Shown here piece by piece: positions 44,882 through 55,279 of a DNA stretch of 56,110 bases. Made by a program: the position numbers and the translations under genes. Origin of the DNA: Hydrogenophaga sp. (GTDB taxonomy: Bacteria > Pseudomonadota > Gammaproteobacteria > Burkholderiales > Burkholderiaceae_C). Every line of letters begins with the position of its first letter. Position 1 is the stretch's first letter. The DNA lies in NCBI GenBank assembly GCA_016790705.1, contig JAEUOT010000038.1, positions 1-56,110 of the forward strand, given 5' to 3'. The notes under the pieces were generated by a model that saw only the letters and a list, made by a program, of their open reading frames with translations, ran no database searches and was not told the origin of the DNA.

Positions 44882-46349
44882 CGTCGGAGGGCATCGTGAT
44901 GCCCAGTCGCTGGATGCGATAGCGCATCTGGCGCAGGTTCAGGCCGAGGCGGCTGGCGGCAGCGGTCCGGTTGTAGTCGCACTCCTTGAGTGCCTTGAGA
45001 AGCACTTGCCGTTCCTGCTCGTCCAGGTAGCTTTGCAGGTCGTCCGGAATCTCGGCGGGTGCAGGTGACGCCGCAGGCGCAAGCGCCGCCTGTGCGCTGT
45101 CCATCGGCACCGGTCCCGAGCTGATGGAGTCCGGCGCGTCGGGTTCCGCGAAGTCCTGGGCCTCCAGCACATCGCCGGCGCTCAGGGCGAGCGCCCGCTG
45201 CAGCAGGTTCTCCAGCTCGCGCACGTTGCCGGGCAGTTCCTGCATCTGCAGCCACGCCAAAGCCTCTTCCGACAACCGGGGCGGCAACTGGCCCGCTTCG
45301 GCACAGAGGCGCGTCAGCAGCGCCCGGGCCAGCATGGGCAGATCGTCGCGTCGTTCGCGCAGGGGGGGCGAACGAAGACCGATCACGTTGAGGCGATAGA
45401 ACAGGTCCTGTCGAAATTCGCCGGCCCTGACCAGGGCCGCGAGGTCCTTGTGGGTGGCACTGACCAGCCGCACATCCACCGACTCTTCCTGCACGCCACC
45501 CAGCGGCCGGACCCGCCGTTCCTGGATCACGCGCAGCAGTTTGGCCTGCATCCCCAGGGGCAGGTCGCCGATCTCGTCGAGAAACAGCGTGCCCCCCTTG
45601 GCGGCCTGGAAGTAGCCTTCGCGGTCATGGCTGGCGCCAGTGTAGGCCCCCTTGCGGGCGCCGAAGAATTCGGCCTCGATCAGGTTGTCGGGGATGGCGC
45701 CGCAGTTGACCGCCACAAACGGACCGTCGGCCCGGTGGCTGCATTCATGGACTGCGCGCGCGACCAGTTCCTTGCCGGTGCCGGACTCGCCGAGGATCAG
45801 CACGGGGGCCATGCTGGTGGCGACCTTTTCGATGCGCTGTCGAATCTGCACCATCGTCGGCGAGTCCCCGACGATGCGGGCCAGTGCCTGTGCGCCGGCC
45901 GCCGGTGCCGGCAGCGCCTGGCGAATGCTGTTGCCGGCGGCATGCCGGCCTCCGGGCGAGGCCGGGTCATGGCGCTGACTCTGCAGGGCCGCCTGGACCG
46001 CAGCCCGAAGCTGCTTGAGGTCGACCGGCTTGGTCAGGTAGTCGAAGGCACCGCTCTTGAGTGCCTCGACGGCGTTCTCTGCCGATCCGTAGGCGGTGAT
46101 GACGATGGTCTTTTCGGTCCGCTGCTGTTCGGCCAGTTCGCGCAGCAGCTCGAGCCCGAGGCCATCGGGAAGTCGCATGTCCGAGATCAGCACGTTGAAC
46201 TGGCGCTGGCCCAGCCACTCCCTGGCCTGGGCGAGGTCGGACGCTGACACGACTTCGTAGCCTTCGCGCAGCAGGGTCAGTTCGTACAGGGTGCGCAGGT
46301 CGGGTTCGTCATCGACGACCAGGACGCAGGCTGAGGGTGAGGCAGACAT
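44862..46349 (-). CDS. pilR: sigma54-dependent response regulator, PilR type
   Basis: NtrC-family activator partnered with the adjacent sensor. The 495 residues comprise a receiver domain with phospho-acceptor D57 ([10 protein letters not shown]). Then follow the AAA+ domain with Walker A GESGTGKE, the sigma54-contacting loop GAYTGA and Walker [15 protein letters not shown] Fis-type helix-turn-helix ends the protein ([20 protein letters not shown]). PilR usually activates pilA with RpoN. It starts 7 nt after pilS. The pilin gene is not in the window. Confidence 0.93.
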   Translation of the reverse strand: MSASPSACVLVVDDEPDLRTLYELTLLREGYEVVSASDLAQAREWLGQRQFNVLISDMRLPDGLGLELLRELAEQQRTEKTIVITAYGSAENAVEALKSGAFDYLTKPVDLKQLRAAVQAALQSQRHDPASPGGRHAAGNSIRQALPAPAAGAQALARIVGDSPTMVQIRQRIEKVATSMAPVLILGESGTGKELVARAVHECSHRADGPFVAVNCGAIPDNLIEAEFFGARKGAYTGASHDREGYFQAAKGGTLFLDEIGDLPLGMQAKLLRVIQERRVRPLGGVQEESVDVRLVSATHKDLAALVRAGEFRQDLFYRLNVIGLRSPPLRERRDDLPMLARALLTRLCAEAGQLPPRLSEEALAWLQMQELPGNVRELENLLQRALALSAGDVLEAQDFAEPDAPDSISSGPVPMDSAQAALAPAASPAPAEIPDDLQSYLDEQERQVLLKALKECDYNRTAAASRLGLNLRQMRYRIQRLGITMPSDDEETQG

Positions 46350-46356
46350 GGAGGCG

Positions 46357-48156
46357 TCAGACGGTGGACATCGGCGGGGGGCCGTTGCGGGAATTGGGCG
46401 GGCGCGTCAGCGGCGGCAGCGAGTCACCGGGCGGGTAGCTCAGGCTCTGCTGCACCGGTGCCTTGGGCAGGCCCTGCAGCACCGGCGCGACGACGTAGAA
46501 CTCGTTGCCCTCCTTCTGGTCCAGACGGCTGCGCTGGTAGGCGATCTGTGCGCCATAGCGCTCGCACAGTTCCCGGCAGATGTACAGACCCAGGCCGCTG
46601 GAGCGGCTCTCCGACGAGAAGAAGGGTTCGAAGAGATGCTTGTGAACGCTCGGCTCCAGGGGCGCGCCATCACTCCACACCGAGATCCGGACCCGGTCCG
46701 GCCCCGCGGGCTGGGTGATCACGCGAATCGACGAGGGTCGCCCGCTGGCATGCCGTAGCGCGTTGTCCAGCAGGTTGATCAGCAGTCGCCGCAGGTGTTC
46801 CGGGTCGAAGCCGATGTGAACGCCCGGCGCGTGCGGATGCACGCCAAGAACCCCCTTCGACTGACTTTGGCGGTTCCACTCATGGGTGATGTGGCGCACG
46901 GTGTGGTCCAGCGGGAGGGCTGGGGCGCCTTCGTCCTGGGTGGGCTGTGCGCGAGCGACGTTCAGGATGTCGTCGACGATGCGCGAGAGCCGCTGCGCGT
47001 TCTGGTCGATCATCCGCGTCAGGCGCTTCTGCCCTGGTTCCGTGACCTCTTCGTCCAGCAGCGCGTTGGCCTGCGTGATCGCGGAGAGCGGGTTGCGGAT
47101 CTCGTGCGCCACGGCCGCCGACATGCGCCCCATCGAGGCCAGTTTCTCGGTGCGGACCCGGGCCTCCACTTCGCGCAGGTCTTCCAGGAACAGCACGCAC
47201 AGGTCGTTGGCTCGTCCGTTCTGCACGTTGGTCAGCCGGGTGCGCGCGAACAGCCGCAGGGTGGTGTATTCGTCGGGCGCAATCTGGATCTCGGTCTCCA
47301 TTTCCTGTCCGGTATGGAACGTGTGATCGACCAGCCGCGACAGACCTTCCCACTCCGCGCGTGCCGACAGCAGCAGCTTGGCGGCCTTCGGGTAGCTGTC
47401 GCCCATGAGCATGCCCTGCGCCGCAGGATTTGCGTTTCTGACCACGCCGTGACGGTCCACCACCAGGACGCCTTCGCTCAGGCTCTCGATCACCAGTTCG
47501 TTGACTTCGGCCTGGCTGCGTGCGGCGGCCTGGCTCCGGAGCGCCAAGGCTTCTTCCCTCGCAAGTCGCTGCGCCAACTGGTTGGCCAGAAAGGCGACCA
47601 CGAAGAAGCCGGTGCCGCTCAGGCCCGACTGGAGAAAGCGCGCGGTGGACACCTCGCTGAGCAGCGGCGCGCTGAGCGCGGCGGCGCCGAGCAGGTAGAT
47701 CGTGACGGCGGCCGCAGTGGCCAGCGCCAGTGTCATCGAGCCCAGGATCGCCGCCAGCAGCACCGGCAGCGCGAACAGCGGTGCGTAATTGAGGCCGGCC
47801 TGCTGAAAATGATCGAGCAGGCCGAACACCACCAGATCGACAGCGATCGTCATGAACCACTGCGCCCTGAACTGCCTGCCCGGACCCACCGGATGGGTCC
47901 AGAACAGCACCGCCATGGCGGCGCTCAGGTGCAGCGCGCAGACCAGTACCAGCCACTTGGCGCTGCCGCCGACGTTGAGCAGCAGGAAGACCTGCAAGGC
48001 CAGCAGCACCAGAGCGATGAGCACGCGTGCCCGCATGAAGGCCCGCCACAGGCGCTCGTAGGCACGCACATGGTGGGCCTGGTCATGGGTGCTGTTGCCA
48101 ACCTCCAGGGCCGAGAACCAGGAGGGCGCGAACTGCGAATTCGGGTCCTTGGCCAT
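46357..48156 (-). CDS. pilS: Sensor histidine kinase, PilS type
   Basis: Membrane sensor for type IV pilus gene control. The 599 residues have a short cytoplasmic N-terminus, about six membrane segments (roughly 45-200), then a PAS-like domain ([20 protein letters not shown]). The dimerisation/phosphoacceptor helix is [18 protein letters not shown], and the ATPase domain has [15 protein letters not shown] and [17 protein letters not shown]. It is paired with pilR. Multiple membrane helices feeding directly into a PAS domain are the PilS pattern. Confidence 0.93.
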   Translation of the reverse strand: MAKDPNSQFAPSWFSALEVGNSTHDQAHHVRAYERLWRAFMRARVLIALVLLALQVFLLLNVGGSAKWLVLVCALHLSAAMAVLFWTHPVGPGRQFRAQWFMTIAVDLVVFGLLDHFQQAGLNYAPLFALPVLLAAILGSMTLALATAAAVTIYLLGAAALSAPLLSEVSTARFLQSGLSGTGFFVVAFLANQLAQRLAREEALALRSQAAARSQAEVNELVIESLSEGVLVVDRHGVVRNANPAAQGMLMGDSYPKAAKLLLSARAEWEGLSRLVDHTFHTGQEMETEIQIAPDEYTTLRLFARTRLTNVQNGRANDLCVLFLEDLREVEARVRTEKLASMGRMSAAVAHEIRNPLSAITQANALLDEEVTEPGQKRLTRMIDQNAQRLSRIVDDILNVARAQPTQDEGAPALPLDHTVRHITHEWNRQSQSKGVLGVHPHAPGVHIGFDPEHLRRLLINLLDNALRHASGRPSSIRVITQPAGPDRVRISVWSDGAPLEPSVHKHLFEPFFSSESRSSGLGLYICRELCERYGAQIAYQRSRLDQKEGNEFYVVAPVLQGLPKAPVQQSLSYPPGDSLPPLTRPPNSRNGPPPMSTV

Positions 48157-48170
48157 GATCGCCGGGCGCC

Positions 48171-48410
48171 TCAGCGCGGGGAGGCCTCGTGCTGGCGCCG
48201 GTGTTCCGCGCAGCAGTAGTGTCCGGCGGTCCCTTTCACGGCCTCCTGTTCGGGCACATGGGTGCCGCAGCGGGCACAGGCGATCATGGGCTGGGGGGCG
48301 GGTGGCCGTGCAGGGGCGGCGTCCCTGCGGTCGCGTGCCTCGCTTTCACGGTTGTTGCGCCAGATCCAGAACGCCACAGCCAGCACCGCGAGGACCAGAA
48401 GGAACTTCAT
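48171..48410 (-). CDS. PP0621-family small protein
   Basis: A 79-residue protein with one N-terminal membrane segment (MKFLLVLAVLAVAFWIW), a basic and Pro-rich linker, and a C-terminal Cys/His cluster (ACARCGTHVPEQEAV, then HYCCAEHRRQH) that looks like a small zinc-binding motif. This matches the PP0621 family of unknown function. It lies 14 nt before pilS and 2 nt after the CcsA-like gene. Confidence 0.85.
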   Translation of the reverse strand: MKFLLVLAVLAVAFWIWRNNRESEARDRRDAAPARPPAPQPMIACARCGTHVPEQEAVKGTAGHYCCAEHRRQHEASPR

Positions 48411-48412
48411 CG

Positions 48413-49216
48413 TCAGCCGACCCTGTGCAGCACCACTTCGAGAACGAAGCGGGAGCCGACGTAACCCAGCAGCAGAAAGCCGGCGCCGAGATACAGCATG
48501 CGCACGGCGACCCGGCCTCGCCAGCCCAGCCGCCAGCGGCCCAGCAACAACACCCCCATGGTCAGCCAGGCCAGCACCGAGAACGCTGTCTTGTGGTTCC
48601 AGACCCAGCGCTCATTGATCAGTTCGGAGAACCAGCCGCCGACCAGCAGCGTCGCCGACAGCAGCACGAATCCGGCTGCGACGAAGCGGAAGGTCAGCCG
48701 CTCCAGCGTGAGGAGGGGAATGGCGGTGTCGCCGGCCGAGCCCTGTCGCATGGCCTTTTCGGCCCGTTGCATCAGCCAGGCGTGCACGACGGCGGCAGCG
48801 ATCAGCCCGTAGGAGGCGATGCCCAGTGCCCAGTGCAGCGGCATCCAGTTCGATGGCAGCGCGTGGTATTGCGCGCCAGGGAAGAACAGCGCCAGCAAGA
48901 CGGCCACCGTGCCCAGCACCGCCAGCGTCCAGCGGGCCTTGAGCTGCGGATACATCCGGCTCTCGATCAGGTAGACGGTGAGCACCAGCCAGGCGGTGAC
49001 CGACAGCGCAGGGGCGAAGCCGAATCGCGCCGGTGTCTCCAGCACGGCGGACACCAGCACCAGCAGGTGCAGCACCCACGCCGCCGCGAGCACGCCCCGG
49101 GTCTGCCGTTCGCTCAGGCGCGGATGGGCCCAGGCAAGGAAGGCATAGGACAGCGCCGCAATCGCCGACAGCAGGGCTGCAGGCGGGTTGTGCGAAAGGG
49201 CGGGCAGGATGGGCAT
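48413..49216 (-). CDS. CcsA/YpjD-like inner-membrane protein
   Basis: A 267-residue protein with about eight membrane segments. The motif GIASYGLIAAAVVHAW, and the later NERWVWNHKTAFSVLAWL with a Trp/His-rich stretch, match the cytochrome c assembly (CcsA/YpjD) family. That family includes haem-handling proteins, but the YpjD branch has no proven role. It begins the minus-strand operon with PP0621, pilS, pilR and ampD, and is divergent from ffh. Confidence 0.87.
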   Translation of the reverse strand: MPILPALSHNPPAALLSAIAALSYAFLAWAHPRLSERQTRGVLAAAWVLHLLVLVSAVLETPARFGFAPALSVTAWLVLTVYLIESRMYPQLKARWTLAVLGTVAVLLALFFPGAQYHALPSNWMPLHWALGIASYGLIAAAVVHAWLMQRAEKAMRQGSAGDTAIPLLTLERLTFRFVAAGFVLLSATLLVGGWFSELINERWVWNHKTAFSVLAWLTMGVLLLGRWRLGWRGRVAVRMLYLGAGFLLLGYVGSRFVLEVVLHRVG

Positions 49217-49366
49217 GTTGCAGAGCGTACGCCGCTCGTGCGCAGGGACGGGCGGCTAAAATCGCCCTCGGAGTTTAAAGCGTCTTGGCCGTGCGAACCG
49301 CCGGTTCCGCCACGCAACCGGACCCCGGCCCCGTCTGCCGCCACCCCCACCTTCCAGCACCACACC

Positions 49367-50737
49367 ATGGCCTCTGCCCTTTCCGACCGCCTGTCACGCA
49401 TCGTCAAGGAGATGCGCGGGCAGGCGCGCATCACCGAGTCGAATGTCACGGACATGTTGCGCGAGGTCCGCATGGCGCTGCTGGAGGCAGACGTGGCGCT
49501 GCCGGTGGTGCGCGACTTCATCGCCCGGGTCAAGGAAAAGGCGCTGGGCCAGGATGTGGTGGGTTCGCTCACGCCGGGCCAGGTGCTGGTCGGCGTGGTC
49601 AACCGCGAGTTGGCGGCCACGATGGGCGAAGGCGTCGCCGACATCAATCTGGCGGCGCAACCGCCGGCGGTGATCCTGATGGCCGGCCTGCAGGGCGCGG
49701 GCAAGACCACGACCACCGCCAAGCTGGCCAAGCACCTGATCGAGAAACGCAAGAAGAAGGTGCTGACCGTCTCGGGCGACGTCTACCGTCCGGCCGCCAT
49801 CGAACAGCTCAAGACCGTGACGGCGCAGGCCGGGGCCGAGTGGTTTCCCAGCTCTGCGGACCAGAAGCCGCTGGACATTGCCCGCGCCGCGCTGGACTAC
49901 GCGAAGAAGCACTTCGTCGATGTGCTGCTGGTCGACACGGCCGGCCGGCTGGCGATCGATGAAGCGCTGATGCAGGAGATCCGCGAGCTGCATGCCGCGC
50001 TCAATCCGGTCGAGACCCTGTTCGTGGTCGACGCGATGCAGGGCCAGGACGCCGTCAATACCGCCAAGGCCTTCAAGGACGCGCTGCCGCTGACCGGCAT
50101 CGTCCTGACCAAGATGGACGGCGACTCGCGCGGCGGCGCCGCCTTGTCGGTGCGCGCGGTGACCGGCGCGCCGATCAAGTTCGCCGGCGTCAGCGAGAAG
50201 ATCGACGGGCTGGAGGTGTTCGACGCCGAGCGCCATGCGGGACGCATCCTCGGCATGGGCGACATCGTGGCCCTGGTCGAACAGGTGACGGCCGGGGTCG
50301 ACATGGCGGCGGCGCAGAAGCTGGCCGCCAAAGTCAAGAGCGGCGGCGACTTCGACCTCAACGACTTCCTCGACCAGATCCGCCAGATGAAACAGATGGG
50401 CGGCCTGTCCAGCCTGATGGACAAGCTGCCCGGCAATCTGGCGGCCAAGGCCAGCGATGCCGACCTGACGCGCGCCGAGAAAGACATCAGGCGCAAGGAG
50501 GGGATCATCTGCAGCATGACGCCCAAGGAGCGCAGCAAGCCCGACCTCATCAAGGCCACGCGCAAGCGCCGCATCGCCGCCGGTGCCGGCGTGCACGTCC
50601 AGGAAGTCAACCGCCTGCTCAAGGAGTTCGAGCAGATGCAGGGCATGATGAAGAAGATGAAGGGCGGCGGCCTGATGAAGATGATGAAGCGCATGGGTGG
50701 CATGAAGGGCATGCCCAAGCTGCCCGGCATGGGCTGA
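49367..50737 (+). CDS. ffh: Signal recognition particle protein Ffh
   Basis: GTPase that binds 4.5S RNA and signal sequences for co-translational membrane targeting. The ATG at 49367 gives 456 residues starting MASALSDRLSRIVKEMRGQA; no clear ribosome-binding site precedes it. The N domain is followed by the G domain with P-loop GLQGAGKTTTT (107 on), DTAGRL and TKMDGDSRGGAAL. A Met-rich M domain ends in repeated MKMMKRMGG segments. A TAAAAT at 49257-49262 could be its -10, leaving a leader of about 100 nt. Confidence 0.98.
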   Translation: MASALSDRLSRIVKEMRGQARITESNVTDMLREVRMALLEADVALPVVRDFIARVKEKALGQDVVGSLTPGQVLVGVVNRELAATMGEGVADINLAAQPPAVILMAGLQGAGKTTTTAKLAKHLIEKRKKKVLTVSGDVYRPAAIEQLKTVTAQAGAEWFPSSADQKPLDIARAALDYAKKHFVDVLLVDTAGRLAIDEALMQEIRELHAALNPVETLFVVDAMQGQDAVNTAKAFKDALPLTGIVLTKMDGDSRGGAALSVRAVTGAPIKFAGVSEKIDGLEVFDAERHAGRILGMGDIVALVEQVTAGVDMAAAQKLAAKVKSGGDFDLNDFLDQIRQMKQMGGLSSLMDKLPGNLAAKASDADLTRAEKDIRRKEGIICSMTPKERSKPDLIKATRKRRIAAGAGVHVQEVNRLLKEFEQMQGMMKKMKGGGLMKMMKRMGGMKGMPKLPGMG

Positions 50738-50764
50738 GCGATTCCCCTACCGCTCTGGTGCCGC

Positions 50765-50778
50765 TTGACTGATGTCAA
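50765..50778. promoter_or_regulatory. FNR/CRP-family-like palindrome
   Basis: TTGAC-TGAT-GTCAA is a perfect inverted repeat in the form of an FNR-type site (TTGAT-N4-ATCAA with T/A changed to C/G in each arm). With flanking G and C it extends to GCTTGAC and GTCAAGC. It lies 36 bp before the ATG at 50815 and 27 bp after ffh. It could instead be a weak ffh hairpin, but there is no U-tract. Confidence 0.5.
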
Positions 50779-50814
50779 GCAGGCCATGGGGTGTGCATTC
50801 GATACTCGACGCCC

Positions 50815-51447
50815 ATGTGGATGGAGCTCAACCTCTTGATCGGTGGCCTGTGTCTCGGGCTGGCCCTGTGGCTGCGTCCCTGGCGCATGCTGGACGGCCC
50901 GTTGCTCACGCCCGCGCTGGCGGGCCTGGTGCTGCTGCCCTGGCTCTGGCTGCTGCCGCAGAAGATGCCGCAGGGCCTGCAGGTCCAGCTCTCCGGCGCC
51001 TGTCTGCTGGTGCTGATGCTGGGCTGGCCGCTGGCGGTGCTGGTGCTGGCGGGCATTGCCCTGGTGGTCTGGGGAATGGGGCAGGCGGCACCCGAGGCGG
51101 TCCTCATGCAATGGGTCTGGACCGGTCTTGTGCCGGCGTCGCTGGCGCTGGGCATCGGCGCTGTGCTCCGGCGCTGGCTGCCCGCCAATCCCTTCATCTA
51201 CACGCTCGGCCGCGCGTTCCTCGGCACCGCCGCTTCGGTGTTCGTGGCCGGGCTGCTGTTCGAGGGCCTGCAGTGGCTGGCCGGTGAGCCCGGGCGCGAG
51301 CTGTCGCTGATCGCCCGCTGGCTGATGGCCTGGGGGGATGCGTTCCTGACGGGGATGTTCGGGGCCATCTTCGTGGCCTTTGTCCCCCAGTGGCTGGCCA
51401 CATGGTCGGATGAGCGCTACCTGCGGCCGCCCACCGACCGCGGCTGA
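50815..51447 (+). CDS. Predicted multi-spanning membrane protein (COG3235/CbiM-like)
   Basis: A 210-residue protein with about six membrane segments, starting MWMELNLLIGGLCLGLALWL. Hydrophobic repeats such as LSGACLLVLMLGWPLAVLVL, and then NPFIYTLGRAFLGTAASVF, resemble proteins annotated as energy-coupling-factor-type permeases. No ATPase or substrate-binding gene is nearby, so transport is unproven. Starts at GTG 50791 and ATG 50821 are alternatives. The FNR-like palindrome upstream suggests oxygen-linked control. Confidence 0.72.
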   Translation: MWMELNLLIGGLCLGLALWLRPWRMLDGPLLTPALAGLVLLPWLWLLPQKMPQGLQVQLSGACLLVLMLGWPLAVLVLAGIALVVWGMGQAAPEAVLMQWVWTGLVPASLALGIGAVLRRWLPANPFIYTLGRAFLGTAASVFVAGLLFEGLQWLAGEPGRELSLIARWLMAWGDAFLTGMFGAIFVAFVPQWLATWSDERYLRPPTDRG

Positions 51448-51500
51448 CCGCACGGGCCGGCGCTGGCCCAATCCCCGTGTTTTCCCCTATGGGACCCTGC

Positions 51501-51529
51501 TTGTCAGGACGATGGTCCTTGCATAAACT
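51501..51529 (+). promoter_or_regulatory. sigma70 promoter of the anthranilyl-CoA enzyme gene
   Basis: TTGTCA (51501-51506), a 17-nt spacer and TAAACT (51524-51529) form a good sigma70 promoter. The surrounding DNA is unusually AT-rich for this window. The predicted start is near 51536, about 70 nt before the ATG at 51606. Confidence 0.65.
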
Positions 51530-51557
51530 TTAAACATAAACAATTCAATCATGAATT
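51522..51557. promoter_or_regulatory. Putative operator: direct and inverted repeats over the transcription start
   Basis: CATAAAC occurs at 51522-51528 and 51535-51541, 13 bp apart. An inverted repeat AATTCA-ATCA-TGAATT follows at 51542-51557. Both lie on or just after the predicted start site, where a repressor would act. Anthranilate-CoA and related aromatic-CoA genes are often under MarR-type repressors, but no such regulator is in the window. Confidence 0.5.
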
Positions 51558-51605
51558 TGTAGCGCCTGTCATCCCTGGCGCACCGGCTTCGACAAGGAGT
51601 TCCCC

Positions 51606-53924
51606 ATGAAGATCGTCTGCATTGGCGGAGGCCCCGCCGGCCTGTATCTCGGCCTGCTGATGAAGAAGCTCGACCCGTCGCACGACATCACGGTGGTCGA
51701 ACGCAACCGGGCCTACGACACCTTCGGCTGGGGCGTGGTGTTCTCGGATGCGACCATGGACAACATGCGCCAATGGGACCGCGAATCGGCCGACGAGATT
51801 CAGGAGGCGTTCAACCACTGGGACGACATCGAACTGCTCTTCAAGGGCCGGACGATCCGGTCCGGCGGTCACGGTTTCGTGGGGATCGGGCGCAAGAAGT
51901 TGCTGAACATCCTGCAGGCCCGGTGCGAGGCGCTGGGCGTCAAGCTGGTGTTCGAGACGGAGGCCGAGTCCGACCTGGACTATCCCGATGCGGACCTGAT
52001 CATCGCCAGCGACGGCATCAACTCGCGCATCCGCGGCCGGTACGAAGACGTCTTCAAGCCGGACATCGTGACCCGACCCAACCGCTACATCTGGCTCGGC
52101 ACCCACCGCCTGTATGACGCCTTCACCTTCGATTTCCAGCGGACCGAGCACGGCTGGTTCCAGGCCCACATCTACAAGTTCGATGCCGAAACCACCACGT
52201 TCATCGTCGAATGTCCCGAGCATGTCTGGCTGGCCCACGGCCTCGACCGGGCGGACCAGGCGCAGTCGATCGCGTTCTGCGAAGACCTGTTCAAGGACAC
52301 CTTGCAGGGCCACACGCTGATGACCAATGCCCGTCATCTGCGAGGCTCGGCCTGGCTGAACTTCCAGCGTGTGGTGTGTGAACAGTGGTGGCTGAAGAAC
52401 CGCAACGGCAGCCATGTGGTGCTGATGGGCGATGCGGTCCACACGGCGCACTTCGCCATCGGCTCGGGCACCAAGCTGGCCTTCGAGGATGCGATCGAGC
52501 TGACCCGCCAGTTCCAGCGTCTGGGGGACACCGCCGACCGGATTCCGGCGGTGCTGGAGGCCTATCAGGAGCTGCGTCGGGTCGAGACCCTGCGGCTGCA
52601 GAACGCGGCCTGGAACGCGATGGAGTGGTTCGAGGTCTGCGGCAAGCGCTACTGCGACCAGCTCGAACCCGAGCAGTTCATGTACTCGATGCTCACGCGC
52701 AGCCAGCGGATCAGTCACGAGAACCTGAGGCTGCGTGACAAGGGCTGGCTCGAAGGCTATGAGCGCTGGTTTTCCGAGCGGGCCGGGGTTGCGGGCCCGA
52801 CGCCGACGCCGCCGATGTTCACGCCCTACACCGTGCGCGGTGTCACGCTCAAGAACCGCGTCGTGGTGTCGCCGATGGCGCAGTACTCGGCGCAGGACGG
52901 CCTGGTCGGCGACTACCACCTGGTGCATCTGGGCGCTCGCGCCATGGGCGGGGCCGGTCTCGTGTTTGCCGAGATGACCTGTGTCAGCCCTGAGGGCCGC
53001 ATCACGCCGGGATGCCCGGGCCTCTACCGGCCGGAACACACAGAAGGCTTCAGGCGCATCGCGGACTGGATCCACAGCCACACCGACGCCAAGTTCGCGA
53101 TCCAGATCGGTCATGCCGGCGCGAAGGCCTCGACCCGTCTGGCCTGGGAGGGCATCGACCAGCCGCTGGCAAGCGGCAACTGGCCCATCATGTCGGCCTC
53201 CGAGCAGCAGTACCTGGAGGGGGTGAGCCAGGTGTCGCGGGCGATGACGCGCGCGGACATGGACAGGGTGCGCGACCAGTTCGTGGCCACGACCCAGGCG
53301 GCTGCGCAAGCGGGTGCCGACTGGCTGGAGCTTCACTGCGCGCACGGCTACCTGCTCTCGAGCTTCATCTCGCCGCTGACCAATCACCGCGACGACGACT
53401 ACGGCGGCAGCCTGGAGAACCGGCTGCGTTATCCGCTGGAGGTGTTCGCGGCGGTGCGTGCCGCCTGGCCGGCCGACAAGCCGATGTCGGTGCGCATCTC
53501 GGCGCACGACTGGGTTGAAGGCGGCATCACGCCCGACGACGCGGTGGAGATCGCCCGGGCGTTCAAGGCGGCGGGTGCCGACATGATCGACTGCTCCTCG
53601 GGCCAGGTCAGCAAGAAGGAACGACCGGTTTTCGGCCGCATGTTCCAGACACCGTTTGCCGACCGCATCCGTCAGGAAGCGGGCATTCCCACCATCGCGG
53701 TGGGCGCCATCAGCGAGGCCGACCACGCCAACTCGATCCTCGCCGCCGGCCGCGCAGACCTGTGCGCGGTGGCCCGGCCGCATCTGGCCAACCCGGCCTG
53801 GACGCTGACGGAGGCGGCCAAGATCGGTTACGTGGCGGTGGACTGGCCGCGGCAGTACCGTTCGGGCAAGGCGCAGATGGAGGCCAACTTCGCGCGCGAG
53901 AAGGCCTTGTCAGGGAAGGCCTGA
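51606..53924 (+). CDS. Fused 2-aminobenzoyl-CoA monooxygenase/reductase (salicylyl-CoA 5-hydroxylase-like)
   Basis: A 772-residue fusion. Residues 1 to ~390 are a flavin aromatic hydroxylase: FAD motif IGGGPAG (6-12), a DG-type motif [12 protein letters not shown] and [18 protein letters not shown]. Residues ~403-765 are an Old Yellow Enzyme-type reductase: [37 protein letters not shown] and [11 protein letters not shown]. This is the architecture of the anthranilyl-CoA enzyme that hydroxylates and then reduces the ring. Annotation pipelines also call it salicylyl-CoA hydroxylase. AAGGAG lies 6 nt before the ATG. The usual CoA ligase and beta-oxidation genes are absent here. Confidence 0.88.
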   Translation: MKIVCIGGGPAGLYLGLLMKKLDPSHDITVVERNRAYDTFGWGVVFSDATMDNMRQWDRESADEIQEAFNHWDDIELLFKGRTIRSGGHGFVGIGRKKLLNILQARCEALGVKLVFETEAESDLDYPDADLIIASDGINSRIRGRYEDVFKPDIVTRPNRYIWLGTHRLYDAFTFDFQRTEHGWFQAHIYKFDAETTTFIVECPEHVWLAHGLDRADQAQSIAFCEDLFKDTLQGHTLMTNARHLRGSAWLNFQRVVCEQWWLKNRNGSHVVLMGDAVHTAHFAIGSGTKLAFEDAIELTRQFQRLGDTADRIPAVLEAYQELRRVETLRLQNAAWNAMEWFEVCGKRYCDQLEPEQFMYSMLTRSQRISHENLRLRDKGWLEGYERWFSERAGVAGPTPTPPMFTPYTVRGVTLKNRVVVSPMAQYSAQDGLVGDYHLVHLGARAMGGAGLVFAEMTCVSPEGRITPGCPGLYRPEHTEGFRRIADWIHSHTDAKFAIQIGHAGAKASTRLAWEGIDQPLASGNWPIMSASEQQYLEGVSQVSRAMTRADMDRVRDQFVATTQAAAQAGADWLELHCAHGYLLSSFISPLTNHRDDDYGGSLENRLRYPLEVFAAVRAAWPADKPMSVRISAHDWVEGGITPDDAVEIARAFKAAGADMIDCSSGQVSKKERPVFGRMFQTPFADRIRQEAGIPTIAVGAISEADHANSILAAGRADLCAVARPHLANPAWTLTEAAKIGYVAVDWPRQYRSGKAQMEANFAREKALSGKA

Positions 53925-53940
53925 TCCACAGGGCGCTTCG

Positions 53941-55272
53941 TCAGGCGACGCACACCTCGCCGCGCAGCGAGTGCGGCAGCGCCTGGGTGATCTTCACGTC
54001 GATCATCTGGCCGATCAGCCGCGCCCCGTTCGGACCGCCGTCGAAGTTGACGATGCGGTTGCACTCGGTGCGGCCCATCAGCTCGGCGGCGTTCTTGCGC
54101 GACAGGCCTTCGACCAGGATGCGCTGCACCGTGCCTTCGCGGCTGGCGCTGATGCGGCGCACGTTCTCCTCGATCGTCGCCTGCAGGTGCTGCAGGCGTT
54201 GCAGCTTGACCTCGTGCGGTGTGTCGTCGGGCAGGTTGGCCGCGGGCGTGCCGGGGCGCGGGCTGAAGATGAAAGAGAAGCTGCTGTCGTAGCCGACGTC
54301 GGTGATCAGCTTCATCATCTTCTGGAAGTCTTCCTCGGTCTCGCCCGGGAAACCGACGATGAAGTCGCTGCTCATGGAGATGTCGGGCCGGATCGCGCGC
54401 AACTTGCGGATCGTGCTCTTGTATTCCATGGCGGTGTAGCCGCGCTTCATGGCCATCAGGATGCGGTCCGACCCGTGCTGCACCGGCAGGTGCAGGTGGC
54501 TCACCAGCTTGGGCACCTTGGCGTAGGTGTCGATCAGGCGCTGGGTGAACTCGTTGGGGTGGCTGGTGGTGTAGCGGATACGCTCGATGCCGGGGATGTC
54601 GGCCACGTATTCGATCAGCATCGCGAAGTCGGCGATCTCCTCCGTGTCGCCCATCTGGCCGCGGTAGGCGTTGACGTTCTGGCCCAGCAGCGTCACTTCC
54701 CTGACGCCCTGGTCGGCCAGACCGGCCACTTCGACCAGCACGTCCTCGAACGGGCGGCTGACCTCTTCACCGCGGGTGTAGGGCACCACGCAGTAGCTGC
54801 AGTACTTGCTGCAGCCTTCCATGATCGACACGAAGGCCGAGGCGCCTTCCACGCGCGCCGGCGGCAGGTGGTCGAACTTCTCGATTTCGGGGAAGCTAAT
54901 GTCCACCTGCGGCTGGTTCAGCCGGTCGCGGGCCTTGAGCATCTCGGGCAGGCGGTGCAGGGTCTGCGGGCCGAACACCACGTCCACGAAGGGCGCGCGC
55001 TTGATGATCTCGGCGCCTTCCTGGCTGGCCACGCAACCGCCGACGCCGATCAGCACGCCCTTTTTCTTGAGGTGCTTGACGCGACCGAGGTCGGAAAACA
55101 CCTTCTCCTGCGCCTTCTCGCGCACCGAGCACGTGTTGAACAGAATCAGGTCCGCCTCTTCGGGGTCCTGGGTTTTTTCGAAGCCCTCGGCGGCGCCGAG
55201 CACGTCGGCCATCTTGTCCGAGTCGTACTCGTTCATCTGGCAGCCGAAGGTCTTGATGAAGACTTTTTTCAT
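53941..55272 (-). CDS. miaB: tRNA-2-methylthio-N6-dimethylallyladenosine synthase MiaB
   Basis: Radical-SAM methylthiotransferase that modifies A37 of tRNAs reading codons that start with U. The 443 residues begin [20 protein letters not shown], with the N-terminal auxiliary-cluster cysteine in FGCQMN. The radical-SAM cluster CSKYCSYC has C154, C158 and C161. A C-terminal TRAM domain follows ([17 protein letters not shown]). It is convergent with the anthranilyl-CoA gene, with a 16-nt gap and no terminator. Confidence 0.98.
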   Translation of the reverse strand: MKKVFIKTFGCQMNEYDSDKMADVLGAAEGFEKTQDPEEADLILFNTCSVREKAQEKVFSDLGRVKHLKKKGVLIGVGGCVASQEGAEIIKRAPFVDVVFGPQTLHRLPEMLKARDRLNQPQVDISFPEIEKFDHLPPARVEGASAFVSIMEGCSKYCSYCVVPYTRGEEVSRPFEDVLVEVAGLADQGVREVTLLGQNVNAYRGQMGDTEEIADFAMLIEYVADIPGIERIRYTTSHPNEFTQRLIDTYAKVPKLVSHLHLPVQHGSDRILMAMKRGYTAMEYKSTIRKLRAIRPDISMSSDFIVGFPGETEEDFQKMMKLITDVGYDSSFSFIFSPRPGTPAANLPDDTPHEVKLQRLQHLQATIEENVRRISASREGTVQRILVEGLSRKNAAELMGRTECNRIVNFDGGPNGARLIGQMIDVKITQALPHSLRGEVCVA

Positions 55273-55279
55273 GATGAAT

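Noticed and set aside
50763-50780. GCTTGAC/GTCAAGC hairpin as the ffh terminator
   Set aside because: A 7-bp stem with no U-tract. The FNR-type symmetry and position before the next gene make an operator at least as likely.
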